From: Methylococcaceae bacterium UBA6146
GTDB taxonomy: Bacteria; Pseudomonadota; Gammaproteobacteria; Methylococcales; Methylomonadaceae
Reading direction: 5' to 3'
Assembly: GCA_002422395.1 (NCBI GenBank)
Contig: DIUY01000030.1
Span: 139,474-203,473 of the forward strand
DNA length: 64,000 nucleotides
In this document: positions 18,177-25,898 of the stretch, in pieces
How positions within the stretch are numbered: position 1 is the first letter of the stretch
Layout of the letters: each line of letters starts with the position of its first letter
Position numbers and translations under genes: made by a program
The notes under the pieces: model-generated
Seen by the model: only the letters and a program-made list of their open reading frames with translations
What the model was told of the DNA's origin: nothing
Database searches by the model: none

Positions 18177-18860
18177 TTAACGCTGCCGATAATAACAAGC
18201 CGCCAACACTTCGGGATCCGCGCCAAAAAAATAACGCAGCCGTAACCACCACATCAACAAGATAGTTTTGGCAATGCCGTGTTGCAACCAGCGCCGCGCG
18301 GAAGTGGTTACGGTGTCCCGTAGACAACACGGTTTGCCAAGTTTCTTTAGCTTTGCGCTGAGGGTGATGTCTTCCATCAGCGCAATGTCGGGAAAGCCAC
18401 CCACACGCAAGAAGGCTTCGCGGCTCATAAATAAAGCCTGATCACCGGTGGCGATGCCGGTCAAACGCGAACGGCAATTCATCATAAACGCGATGAGTTT
18501 GAATATGGTCTGGGTATTGTCGAAATTGACATTGAACCGTCCCCAACAAAACCCTGCGGCAATGGCTTGGGCAATCAAGTCGGCGGCGTTATCGGGCAAT
18601 AGCGTGTCAATGTGCAAAAACAGCAGCACATCCGCTTGCGCTTGTGCCGCACCGCAATTCATCTGCCGCGCCCGTCCACGGGAGCTATGCAATACCTGAT
18701 CGGCCCATGGCATGGCCAGCGCCACACTGCCATCATTGCTGCCGCCATCGACCAGCAACAATTCGCACCGTCCCCGCAACAGCTGCAAGGCTTGCAGTTT
18801 TTCAGCCAGTTGTCCGGCTTCGTTGAGCATCGGGACGATAATACTAAGCTGCGGTGTCAT
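18177..18860 (-). CDS. TIGR04283-type glycosyltransferase of arsenosugar biosynthesis
   Basis: The 227-residue family 2 glycosyltransferase starts MTPQLSIIVPMLNEAGQL. It has LLVDGGSNDGS near residue 37, and GRARQMNCGAAQAQADVLLFLHIDTLLP with the DxD-like HIDT. A late GDQALFMSREAF and FPDIALMEDITLSAKLK complete the compact TIGR04283 pattern. This family is repeatedly found beside arsS. Its start overlaps the arsS stop in ATGA, so the two are coupled. The substrate is inferred from context. Confidence 0.85.
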   Translation of the reverse strand: MTPQLSIIVPMLNEAGQLAEKLQALQLLRGRCELLLVDGGSNDGSVALAMPWADQVLHSSRGRARQMNCGAAQAQADVLLFLHIDTLLPDNAADLIAQAIAAGFCWGRFNVNFDNTQTIFKLIAFMMNCRSRLTGIATGDQALFMSREAFLRVGGFPDIALMEDITLSAKLKKLGKPCCLRDTVTTSARRWLQHGIAKTILLMWWLRLRYFFGADPEVLAACYYRQR

Positions 18861-19831
18861 GATTGTTTTGTCTCCAATGCCCCGCTGCAACTGCTGCCCT
18901 GCCCGGCTGTGCAGCCATAGCAATGCGCGGCTGTGGCGATAATCCCACCGGTTAGGGCATCCGGGGTTAAATCACGGATATGCACACGCGGTTTTGTCCC
19001 CGCACCCAATGGCATGGCCAGCATCTGGTTAAAGTCGCAATCATACACATAGCCCTGCCAATCTATGCTCAAGGTATTGAGGCACATCAGCTGGGACATG
19101 TTTTCCGCCCTGAAGCTGTCGCGCAGCAATTGCAAATAAGCATCAAACCGGCCTTGGCTGACGAGCATACTGCCGAACCGCTGGATAGGCATATTGGTGA
19201 TGGCATACAGGCGGTTAAAGACAATGCCATAATCTTGCTGCAAATGCGATTTATAAGCTTGCTCCAAACTGTGTTGGGCGGGCGGCAACACGGCGTCTTG
19301 CGGATTAAAAACCAAATTAAGTTGTAACGGGCTGTCGGCTTGCCCGTAACCTAAGCTGTTCAGACGTTGTAAGGCCGCCAAGCTGTCTTTAAAAACCCCC
19401 TTGCCGCGTTGTTTATCGACATTTTCTTCCAGATAACAAGGCAACGAGGCGATGATTTCCACCTGTTGCGCCGCTAAAAACTCCGCCAATTCAAGATAAC
19501 GCGGGTCTTCCAGAATCGTCAGGTTGCAGCGGTCGATAATTTTAATCCCCTTGCCACGCGCTTCTGTGACTAAATCGTGAAAATGCGGGTGCATTTCCGG
19601 TGCGCCGCCCGTTAAATCCAAGGTATGGACATTAGCGGCTTCGGCCATTGCCAACACCTGCCCTATCGTTTCCAAACCCATTAGTTCGGTGCGCTTAGGG
19701 CCAGCATTGACATGGCAATGCACACAACTTAGGTTGCATAAATAGCCGAGGTTGAGTTGTAGAATTTCCAGCGGCTTTCGGAAAATGGCGGGGAAATCGC
19801 TGTTTTCCAGGAGTGGTCGGGTATCGTGCAT
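18857..19831 (-). CDS. arsS: Arsenosugar biosynthesis radical SAM protein ArsS
   Basis: ArsS is a radical S-adenosylmethionine enzyme that joins methylated arsenic to the adenosyl moiety on the way to arsenosugars. The 324-residue protein has the 4Fe-4S motif CNLSCVHC (Cys 32, 36, 39) followed by HVNAGPKRTELM. LDLTGGAPEMHPHF and a Cys-rich C-terminal end (HCYGCTAGQGSSCSG) follow. It starts 2 bp after the DUF3047 gene, in a tight operon with the glycosyltransferase, and arsM is divergent nearby. Confidence 0.9.
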   Translation of the reverse strand: MHDTRPLLENSDFPAIFRKPLEILQLNLGYLCNLSCVHCHVNAGPKRTELMGLETIGQVLAMAEAANVHTLDLTGGAPEMHPHFHDLVTEARGKGIKIIDRCNLTILEDPRYLELAEFLAAQQVEIIASLPCYLEENVDKQRGKGVFKDSLAALQRLNSLGYGQADSPLQLNLVFNPQDAVLPPAQHSLEQAYKSHLQQDYGIVFNRLYAITNMPIQRFGSMLVSQGRFDAYLQLLRDSFRAENMSQLMCLNTLSIDWQGYVYDCDFNQMLAMPLGAGTKPRVHIRDLTPDALTGGIIATAAHCYGCTAGQGSSCSGALETKQS

Positions 19832-19833
19832 GG

Positions 19834-20481
19834 TTAGTCCTTAGAAAACCAAATGTTGCCGTAATAGGCGGAAACCTCGCCGTTGCTGTTGTCCGTGTCG
19901 GTCATCAGTGCCACAGCGTCAATGTGGCGCAAGTCTTCGCCAAATAATTTCTGCAAGTCGGCGCGGACATTACGTTTTTCGGTTTGCCAGACAGCCAACG
20001 GCGCTTCCGGGCCGCGCAAAGCCAGCATCATAGCATGGTCGCCGGCAAAGGCGTTGGGCCAGGCAGTACCTTTGGGGGTGTTGCTTGCCCACACATAATT
20101 AATGGCTTTGGTCTGCCAAAAGGCCAAACCACCTTTGATGACGACATAAACACGCGCGGCGTAGTCGTCGCCGGATTTGCCTTGTTCATCCAAGCCCGGT
20201 AAACGGTTGCCGATGCGCCATGACCAGTTGAGGAACGGGGTTTTTTCAAGATCAATGTGCCGCTCCTTAAACAACCCCGAACCTGCCGCGTGGCTGTCGG
20301 CTTTCAATACCATTACGCCATCAAGGGCTTGGAGTTGATAGCGGGTTTCGCCTTTAAAGCTTTTTTGCTCCCAACCATCAAGCCGGTTATGGCTGAAATC
20401 GCCCAGCATCAGTTTGGGTTCCGCCACTAGATTTTGTGCGGCTAAAACTAAACATAACAGGGTAAATAGGCGTCGGTTCAT
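19834..20481 (-). CDS. DUF3047 family exported protein
   Basis: The 215-residue protein has a signal peptide (MNRRLFTLLCLVLAAQNLVA) and the DUF3047 core: FLNWSWRIGNRLPGLDEQGKSGDDYAARVYVV near residues 88-120, then INYVWASNTPKGTAWPN and VALMTDTDNSNG. This fold is probably carbohydrate-binding-like, but no role is established. It directly precedes arsS by 2 bp, which makes an envelope role in the arsenosugar operon plausible. An in-frame ATG at 20496 is also possible; both starts overlap the upstream small ORF. Confidence 0.8.
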   Translation of the reverse strand: MNRRLFTLLCLVLAAQNLVAEPKLMLGDFSHNRLDGWEQKSFKGETRYQLQALDGVMVLKADSHAAGSGLFKERHIDLEKTPFLNWSWRIGNRLPGLDEQGKSGDDYAARVYVVIKGGLAFWQTKAINYVWASNTPKGTAWPNAFAGDHAMMLALRGPEAPLAVWQTEKRNVRADLQKLFGEDLRHIDAVALMTDTDNSNGEVSAYYGNIWFSKD

Positions 20482-20675
20482 ATTGTAGCGGCGCATGGTG
20501 TTTTTCTTTTAGTGCTTGAGGTTGCCCAGCGGGATTTAAGCCAGGCATCGGCGCTTAAACTCCCGCTGCCCCTTAACGCCAGCGAAGCCAACATCAGTAA
20601 ATATATTAGCGGGAGCTTGTAATTGCCATGGTCTTTCCACAGTTCGGCAAAGCTATGCCAAAGTTTTTTATTCAT
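20478..20675 (-). CDS. Small hypothetical protein at the head of the arsS operon
   Basis: 65 residues, starting MNKKLWHSFAELWKDHGN behind a good GGAGTAAC site, with one hydrophobic segment (LPLIYLLMLASLAL). It overlaps the DUF3047 start by a few bases and so would be translationally coupled to it. The C-terminal third is basic. I do not recognise a family; the ribosome site and the operon position are the support. Confidence 0.5.
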   Translation of the reverse strand: MNKKLWHSFAELWKDHGNYKLPLIYLLMLASLALRGSGSLSADAWLKSRWATSSTKRKTPCAATI

Positions 20676-20710
20676 GATCAGTTACTCCAAAAATAGTTAA
20701 TAATAGGTGA

Positions 20711-20749
20711 CAGGAAAGCGATAACGGCACACGCCGTTAAGCTATCCTG
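20711..20749. promoter_or_regulatory. Hairpin upstream of the arsS operon
   Basis: CAGGAAAGC, GATAACGGC, a 4-base ACAC loop, then GCCGTTAAGC and TATCCTG form an almost perfect stem of about 16 pairs, 36 bp before the small ORF. It could be an mRNA leader structure, an operator or a small repeat. No known motif was recognised. Confidence 0.4.
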
Positions 20750-20901
20750 CCCTTGTTAGCCGAAGCCGCTTGCCATTCCTTACAAACTTTTTGCAATGGC
20801 TTGAAATAGTGTTCCAATTTTGTTGATCAAACCAAATTTTAGTGTCGGCCACCTAAATTTAGTTTCTGTGTTTTGTAAGGTTTTATGGATGCTGACGACC
20901 T

Positions 20902-21080
20902 AATAAGTACGGTGGAGGTAAAAATGGTAATGATTTTTGGAATCAAAAAACATGTTTTTTGACGCCGCTGTCACTTAAGCATGTGAATGTTTACCACTAC
21001 CATAAGCACATACTCAAAGATTTAGGGCTACTATTGCCCGTCCTTACTAGGATGAAGGACGCGCAGTCGTTTTGTGCCGA
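20902..21080 (+). repeat. Palindromic repeat type 2, copy 1 (interrupted by miniature element B)
   Basis: The left end (CCTAATAAG-AC) and the right part (ATAAGCACATACTCAAA, then hairpin arms GCCCGTCCTTAC and GAAGGACGCGCAGTCG, then GTGCCGAA) match the uninterrupted copy at 26873-26973. The miniature element at 20911-21001 splits it. Together the two occupy the arsM upstream region. Confidence 0.75.
20911..21001 (-). mobile_element. Miniature inverted-repeat element, copy B
   Basis: A 91-bp element in reverse orientation: GGTGGAGGTAAAAATGG at one end, TTTACCACTACC at the other, with the 20-bp central palindrome TCAAAAAACATGTTTTTTGA. The flanking octamers are ATAAGTAC (20903-20910) and ATAAGCAC (21002-21009), 7 of 8 identical. 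The empty version of the same target, ATAAGCAC once only, is seen in the repeat at 26874-26881. Confidence 0.85.
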
Positions 21081-21120
21081 AGCCAACTTTAACCCCGAAT
21101 TTAAAAACGAGAGAATACCC

Positions 21121-22164
21121 ATGACCACCAACATCGAAATCAGTGAATCCATCCGCCATTATTATGGTCAGGTTTTGCAATCCAGCACTGACCTGAAAAC
21201 CAGCGCCTGTTGCAGCATTGACGCAATCCCCAATTACTTAAAGCCGTTACTGGCAGGCTTGCACCCTGAAGTCCTGGAACGTTTCTATGGTTGCGGTTCG
21301 CCATTGCCGCCCGCATTGTCGGGTAAAACCGTGCTGGATTTGGGTTGTGGCACAGGCCGCGACTGCTATTTGCTTTCCAAGCTGGTCGGCCCTACTGGGC
21401 GGGTGATTGGTGTCGATATGACGCCTGAGCAGCTCGAAATCGCCGTGCGCCACCGTGGCTGGCATGCCGAACGGTTTGGTTATGCTAATGTTGAATTTTT
21501 GCACGGGCATATCGAAAACTTGGCGGCGATAGGCATTGCCGACAACAGCATTGATGTAGTCGTGTCCAATTGCGTGATTAATTTGTCGCCCGAAAAGCCC
21601 CGTGTGCTGGCGGAGATTTTCCGGGTGCTGAAACCTGGCGGAGAATTATATTTTTCTGATGTGTTTGCCGACCGCCGCATCCCCGCCGAATTGCGCCAAG
21701 ACCCTGTATTATTAGGTGAATGTTTGGGCGGCGCATTGTATTGGGAAGATTTTCGCCGCGTCCTGCAAAATCTTGGTTGCCCTGACACGCGCATCGTCAA
21801 ACAAAATCCAATCAGCCTGGATGATGCGGATGTCGCCGCTAAAATCGGCATGGTGAAATTCCGCTCAGTGACCGTGCGGGCTTTTAAATTGCCCTTGGAA
21901 GACCGTTGCGAGGATTATGGCCAAGTCGCCTGCTACCTTGGCGGTATCCCAGAACACCCCCATACCTTTGATTTGGATGACCATCATCATTTTGAAACGG
22001 GCCGCCCGTTACGGGTGTGCGGCAATACCGCCGATATGTTGGCCGCTAGCCGTTATGCCGGTTATTTTCAGGTGCTGGGAGATAAGTCGCAGCATTTCGG
22101 CTTGTTCGATTGCACACCTGGGCCGCAAGGGGAGTCGGCGGCAACCGGCGGTTTGTGCTGTTAA
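21121..22164 (+). CDS. arsM: Arsenite S-adenosylmethionine methyltransferase
   Basis: ArsM methylates As(III). The 347-residue protein has the SAM motif VLDLGCGTGRD near residue 71 and VIGVDMT. The conserved arsenic-binding cysteines appear in ACCSID near residue 28, SNCVINLSP and GECLGGALYWEDF. It ends in a vicinal GGLCC. I chose the ATG at 21121 after a GAGA site. A longer frame back to 20959 would translate the repeat sequences and is not credible. It is divergent from the arsS operon, completing an arsenosugar locus. Confidence 0.93.
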   Translation: MTTNIEISESIRHYYGQVLQSSTDLKTSACCSIDAIPNYLKPLLAGLHPEVLERFYGCGSPLPPALSGKTVLDLGCGTGRDCYLLSKLVGPTGRVIGVDMTPEQLEIAVRHRGWHAERFGYANVEFLHGHIENLAAIGIADNSIDVVVSNCVINLSPEKPRVLAEIFRVLKPGGELYFSDVFADRRIPAELRQDPVLLGECLGGALYWEDFRRVLQNLGCPDTRIVKQNPISLDDADVAAKIGMVKFRSVTVRAFKLPLEDRCEDYGQVACYLGGIPEHPHTFDLDDHHHFETGRPLRVCGNTADMLAASRYAGYFQVLGDKSQHFGLFDCTPGPQGESAATGGLCC

Positions 22165-22235
22165 CAGGCGGTTGCATGTGTCGATGTGCACAAATTGCCG
22201 CACATTTGAAAAACAAGTTCAGTTTATCCACAATA

Positions 22236-22258
22236 ATGCCCGGCATTATGTCGGGCAT
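22236..22258. terminator. Hairpin between arsM and the DUF2231 gene
   Basis: ATGCCCG-N9-CGGGCAT, 72 bp after the arsM stop, followed by CTAAAAA. Could terminate either convergent transcript; no strong T run. Confidence 0.4.
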
Positions 22259-22360
22259 CTAAAAACTCGGCAGGGTAAAAAAATGGGCTAGGGCTGACGA
22301 TTGCCCGCCTTTTTTTGGGGGGGCGGAGGACTTGCAGCCATGCCTAAAAGGGTGTGCCGA

Positions 22361-22978
22361 TTAATGGCCATGCTCATGCTCATACGCCTCTTCGGCCAAC
22401 GGCACGGCTTGCACCGCAACGCCGTATTTATACACCATCAAGCCGCCCAAATCCGCACCTGCCGCCATTAAGCCAAACAGCAAGGCGGCCAGCAACAGGA
22501 AAAAACTATTGGCGCCGCCGGTCATTAAAACACCTATTTTTGCCCGCCAAAAAGACAACAAGGTGGCCAAAGACAGCACTGCGACACCGATATGCTCATG
22601 CCGCTCCATAATGTCGTGGACGTTATCGCCATGCGCCACCGAGTTGGCGGCGACAAACCCTGCAATTACGGTAAAAACGGTGGTGAATGTGCCGATATAC
22701 AACAGCCAACTGGCAACGTTGCGCCACTGTGGTTTTTTTGCCAATGTGCCAAGCACGTCGAGAATAAAAAACACCGTGAATAAAGCAATGGGGAAATGCA
22801 CCAGCATAGGATGGATGTTATCCATATTGGCAATACCAGGCAGAAGCAATGCGAACAGCTCGCCTAACCCTAAGGCTGATATGCCTTCAAAAAATGCTAA
22901 AAATTCGGCAAGACTGTCAGTAAGCCCACCGCCATGATCGGCACCGCCGTGAATCTGGAATGATAAGAAATTGGTCAT
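22361..22978 (-). CDS. DUF2231 membrane protein
   Basis: The 205-residue protein has IHPMLVHFPIALFTVFFILD near residue 55, the DUF2231 hallmark, where His residues sit at a membrane edge. About four hydrophobic helices follow. There is a His/Gly-rich N-terminal stretch (HGGADHGGG) and an acidic His-containing tail (EEAYEHEHGH). Such proteins may bind haem or metal, but the function is not established. It stands alone and faces arsM. Confidence 0.8.
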   Translation of the reverse strand: MTNFLSFQIHGGADHGGGLTDSLAEFLAFFEGISALGLGELFALLLPGIANMDNIHPMLVHFPIALFTVFFILDVLGTLAKKPQWRNVASWLLYIGTFTTVFTVIAGFVAANSVAHGDNVHDIMERHEHIGVAVLSLATLLSFWRAKIGVLMTGGANSFFLLLAALLFGLMAAGADLGGLMVYKYGVAVQAVPLAEEAYEHEHGH

Positions 22979-23124
22979 TACGTCTTACAATTAGTTTTAA
23001 AGTCGGATAAAAGGACAATTTACTAGATATTGGGCAGATTGCAATATGCTGTAGGCTCGGCCACTTTAACAACGACATCCCCCTTACCCCACCCTTAATT
23101 TTTTTAAAAAAGGAAGCATAAATA

Positions 23125-23781
23125 ATGAAAACTGATTTCTGGCTAGATAAATGGGAAAAAAATGAAATAGGTTTCCATCAGCAGGAAATAAACGGCCACT
23201 TGCAGGCCTATTGGCAAGATTTAAAACTCAAGCCTGAAAGCCAAGTTTTAGTGCCGTTATGCGGCAAAAGCAGCGATATGCTTTGGCTGTGTGGTCAAGG
23301 TCACGGTGTTTTGGGCGTGGAAATCAGCCCAATTGCCATACGCGATTTTTTTGATGAAAACGGCCTGGTTCCGCATATCACCCGACAAGGCCCATTTCAA
23401 CGTTGGGAAACGGATGGCTTGGCAATTTTACAAGGCGATTTTTTTAACCTGAATGCTTCAGACGTTCAGGAAGTCGGCGGTGTGTTTGACCGCGCTTCGC
23501 TGGTCGCCTTGCCCCCAGAACTTCGGCAGCAGTATAGCCAACATTTGCAACAAATTTTGCCGCGTGGCGCGAGGATATTGCTAGTGGCTTTTGAGTATGA
23601 CCAAGAGGTGATGGCCGGACCGCCCTTCTCTGTCACTGAAGATGAACTTCGCTTACTTTACCTGCAACGCTATGGAATAAAACCATTATTTGAAATGGAT
23701 GTTCTGGACGGCTATCCCCAATTTTGTGCGCGCGGATTGGATAAATTGTTGGATAAGGTCTATTTGCTCAGTCCAAACTAA
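23125..23781 (+). CDS. tpm: Thiopurine S-methyltransferase family protein
   Basis: The 218-residue protein follows the bacterial TPMT pattern: FWLDKWEKNEIGFHQ at residues 5-19, VLVPLCGKSSDMLWL near residue 46 (SAM site) and GVEISPIAI. VFDRASLVALPPELR and ARILLVAFEYDQ follow. Bacterial Tpm methylates sulfur, selenium and tellurium compounds. A GGAAG site precedes the ATG. It is divergent from the DUF2231 gene and convergent with truA. Confidence 0.93.
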   Translation: MKTDFWLDKWEKNEIGFHQQEINGHLQAYWQDLKLKPESQVLVPLCGKSSDMLWLCGQGHGVLGVEISPIAIRDFFDENGLVPHITRQGPFQRWETDGLAILQGDFFNLNASDVQEVGGVFDRASLVALPPELRQQYSQHLQQILPRGARILLVAFEYDQEVMAGPPFSVTEDELRLLYLQRYGIKPLFEMDVLDGYPQFCARGLDKLLDKVYLLSPN

Positions 23782-23802
23782 CACCTTATCTGCGCTTTTC
23801 GC

Positions 23803-24606
23803 CTAATCAAAACGTTTGGCATCGGGCGGCAATTTGTTAAATATGGGGTGCTTGGCTATGCCATAACACTCTGGATAATAAACGGCCCCTAAATATAAAC
23901 CATCGGGCGGCGCGGTGACTGCGGCTAAGGAGCGGTTTTTAATGGCCAGCAAGTGTCCGGGCCAATCCACCGGCTGTTTACCCGCGCCTACCGCCATTAA
24001 AACACCCGCAATATTCCGGACCATGTGATGCAAAAAAGCATTGGCGGAAATGTCGATGATTATCCGTTCATCTTGCCGATAGACATCAATAAAATACATG
24101 ATCCGGTAAGGGCTTTTAGATTGGCAGCCTTGCGCCCTGAACGACGAAAAATCATGATTGCCTAATAGATGCTGCGCCGCTTCGTGCATTTTGTCGGCAT
24201 CTAGCGGTTGATAGCTCCAGGTCGCCTGTTGCCGCAACAAGGCGGATTTAACCGGGCGGTTAAGGATAACGTAACGATAAAAACGGGCAATCGCGCTGTA
24301 GCGGGCATGAAAATCGGCCTCAGCTTTTTTAACCCAGGTAATTCTGACATCATCGGGCAAATTGCTATTGCCGCCTAGTAACCAGGCATGAAGATCACGC
24401 CCTACGGCGGTATCAAAATGCACAACCTGCTCCAGCGCATGCACACCGGCATCGGTTCTGCCCGCGCAAATCACCATTATGGGCTGGTTGGCTACTTTCG
24501 ACAGCGCCTGTTCAAGCACGGCCTGCACACTACGGCGATTACGTTGCCATTGCCACCCCGAATAAGCGCTGCCGTCATATTCCACGCCTAACACAATCCG
24601 CTTCAT
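23803..24606 (-). CDS. truA: tRNA pseudouridine(38-40) synthase
   Basis: TruA isomerises uridines in the anticodon stem-loop. The 267-residue protein has the GVEYDGSAYSGWQWQ start, the catalytic Asp 52 in CAGRTDAGVHALEQVVHF, and RFYRYVILN, FSSFRAQGCQSKSP and FLHHMVRNIAG. It lies 12 bp downstream of an L,D-transpeptidase gene and is probably co-transcribed with it and fae. Confidence 0.96.
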   Translation of the reverse strand: MKRIVLGVEYDGSAYSGWQWQRNRRSVQAVLEQALSKVANQPIMVICAGRTDAGVHALEQVVHFDTAVGRDLHAWLLGGNSNLPDDVRITWVKKAEADFHARYSAIARFYRYVILNRPVKSALLRQQATWSYQPLDADKMHEAAQHLLGNHDFSSFRAQGCQSKSPYRIMYFIDVYRQDERIIIDISANAFLHHMVRNIAGVLMAVGAGKQPVDWPGHLLAIKNRSLAAVTAPPDGLYLGAVYYPECYGIAKHPIFNKLPPDAKRFD

Positions 24607-24618
24607 CCTTGCCTCGTG

Positions 24619-25107
24619 TCATTCATGGATAAACACCTTGATGCCGGCACGGACACGATTGAACAAATCCAGCACGTCGGCATTAGCCATACGGATGCAA
24701 CCATGCGACTCCGGTTTGCCATTCATTAAGTCATCGGGGCAGCCGTGGATATAAATGTAACGCCAGCCGGTATCGACGTTGCCATAGCGGTTTTTGCCCG
24801 GCTCTAAGCCGACCAACCATAAAATGCGCGTCAAAATCCAATCGCGGCGGGGATGCTCGTCCGCCAATTCTGGCGAATAAATTTCACCCGTCGGCCGCCT
24901 GCCAATAAAAACCGTTTGCAACGGTTGGCCTGCACCAATTTTTGCTTTGATTTTATGCCAGCCTGTGGGCGTACATCCGCTACCCATTTGTTCACCTGCG
25001 CCGTTTTTTGCGGTGGACACAGGATAACGTAACACCTCCGCATCACGCTCAATCACCTTAAGTGCTTGGGCGCTAATGGAAATGTCCAGAAATGAGTCTG
25101 TCACCAC
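24619..25107 (-). CDS. L,D-transpeptidase (YkuD domain)
   Basis: The 162-residue protein is little more than a YkuD domain, with the active-site motif ESHGCIRM (Cys 137) and the preceding IYIHGCPDD histidine region. No signal peptide is visible, which is unusual for an enzyme that crosslinks peptidoglycan outside the membrane. It could have an unannotated export route or a cytoplasmic role. Its start overlaps the end of the fae homologue by 7 bp. Confidence 0.85.
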   Translation of the reverse strand: MVTDSFLDISISAQALKVIERDAEVLRYPVSTAKNGAGEQMGSGCTPTGWHKIKAKIGAGQPLQTVFIGRRPTGEIYSPELADEHPRRDWILTRILWLVGLEPGKNRYGNVDTGWRYIYIHGCPDDLMNGKPESHGCIRMANADVLDLFNRVRAGIKVFIHE

Positions 25108-25652
25108 TGCGACTCACCCGTTTCGGGGTCATACATCTCATGAACGATTTTAGTGCGGTTGGCGATTAATTCTTCGATGCTGGGTGAGTTGCTCAACGCA
25201 CGGGAAATCGCCAGTTTCATGGCTTCATAATTGGTGCGGTACAAGTCTTTGCGGTCCAAATCAGGATTAACCGCACATTCCGGCGCAATCCAAATCATGG
25301 CAATAATGCACAGCTCATTGGCTTGGTCAGCAGGGATGACACCGTCTATCACGCTATCAAGCACCGCATCGGCGATGGCTGACTGTACCGGACCACCGAA
25401 TAAATTGATGTAAGCGCTGGATTTCATCGTCACTTTAGGCACTATCAGCGTGGCTGGGCGCACTTGTTGGTTACAGGCGCGAATCGCAAACATCCGGGTA
25501 TGGCCTTCGGTTTGCCCCATTAATGTTGCAAACGCATTACCCGCTGGGCCTTTAACACTACCGATAAGAATTTCCGGCATGGCGTCAGTGCCTTGGCCTT
25601 CGCTGGAAAATACAGTGGCTTCGCCGGTTCTAAACCAGATTTCGTCTGACAT
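25101..25652 (-). CDS. Formaldehyde-activating enzyme (Fae) homologue
   Basis: Fae joins formaldehyde to tetrahydromethanopterin in methylotrophs. The 183-residue protein aligns by eye with Fae across the domain: GEATVFSSEGQGTDAMPEILIG, then KGPAGNAFATLMGQTEGHT, PATLIVPKVTM, and LFGGPVQSAIADAV. DGVIPADQANEL and NYEAMKLAISRAL follow. At the place of the proposed catalytic His of canonical Fae (AHID in Methylorubrum), this protein has AMPE, with Met 25. It is therefore probably a Fae2/Fae3-like paralogue, perhaps with another substrate or a regulatory role. A TTGGAG site precedes the ATG. Confidence 0.85.
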   Translation of the reverse strand: MSDEIWFRTGEATVFSSEGQGTDAMPEILIGSVKGPAGNAFATLMGQTEGHTRMFAIRACNQQVRPATLIVPKVTMKSSAYINLFGGPVQSAIADAVLDSVIDGVIPADQANELCIIAMIWIAPECAVNPDLDRKDLYRTNYEAMKLAISRALSNSPSIEELIANRTKIVHEMYDPETGESQW

Positions 25653-25898
25653 GGTAAAACTCCAAAAAGATAATAAAGGGGGGCATTCTATGACGGATTA
25701 AGCGCTAGGGGCAACTTTAAGGATAATTGCCAGAAGGCCGCTAACAACAGCCTTATGGCTGTTTGTAACCAATTGAAACTAAAACAGTTAAATGATTAAG
25801 TCCGCTGGGGCAGAAAACCATTGCCGAGCGCTGGACTTTCCGTGTCCGGCTCACTATGATGCAGGCTTGATGTCAGCCATTATTAATGAGGTCTTTTT

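Noticed and set aside
20959..21120. N-terminal extension of arsM by 54 codons
   Set aside because: It translates the miniature element and the type 2 repeat; the ATG at 21121 gives the normal ArsM start.
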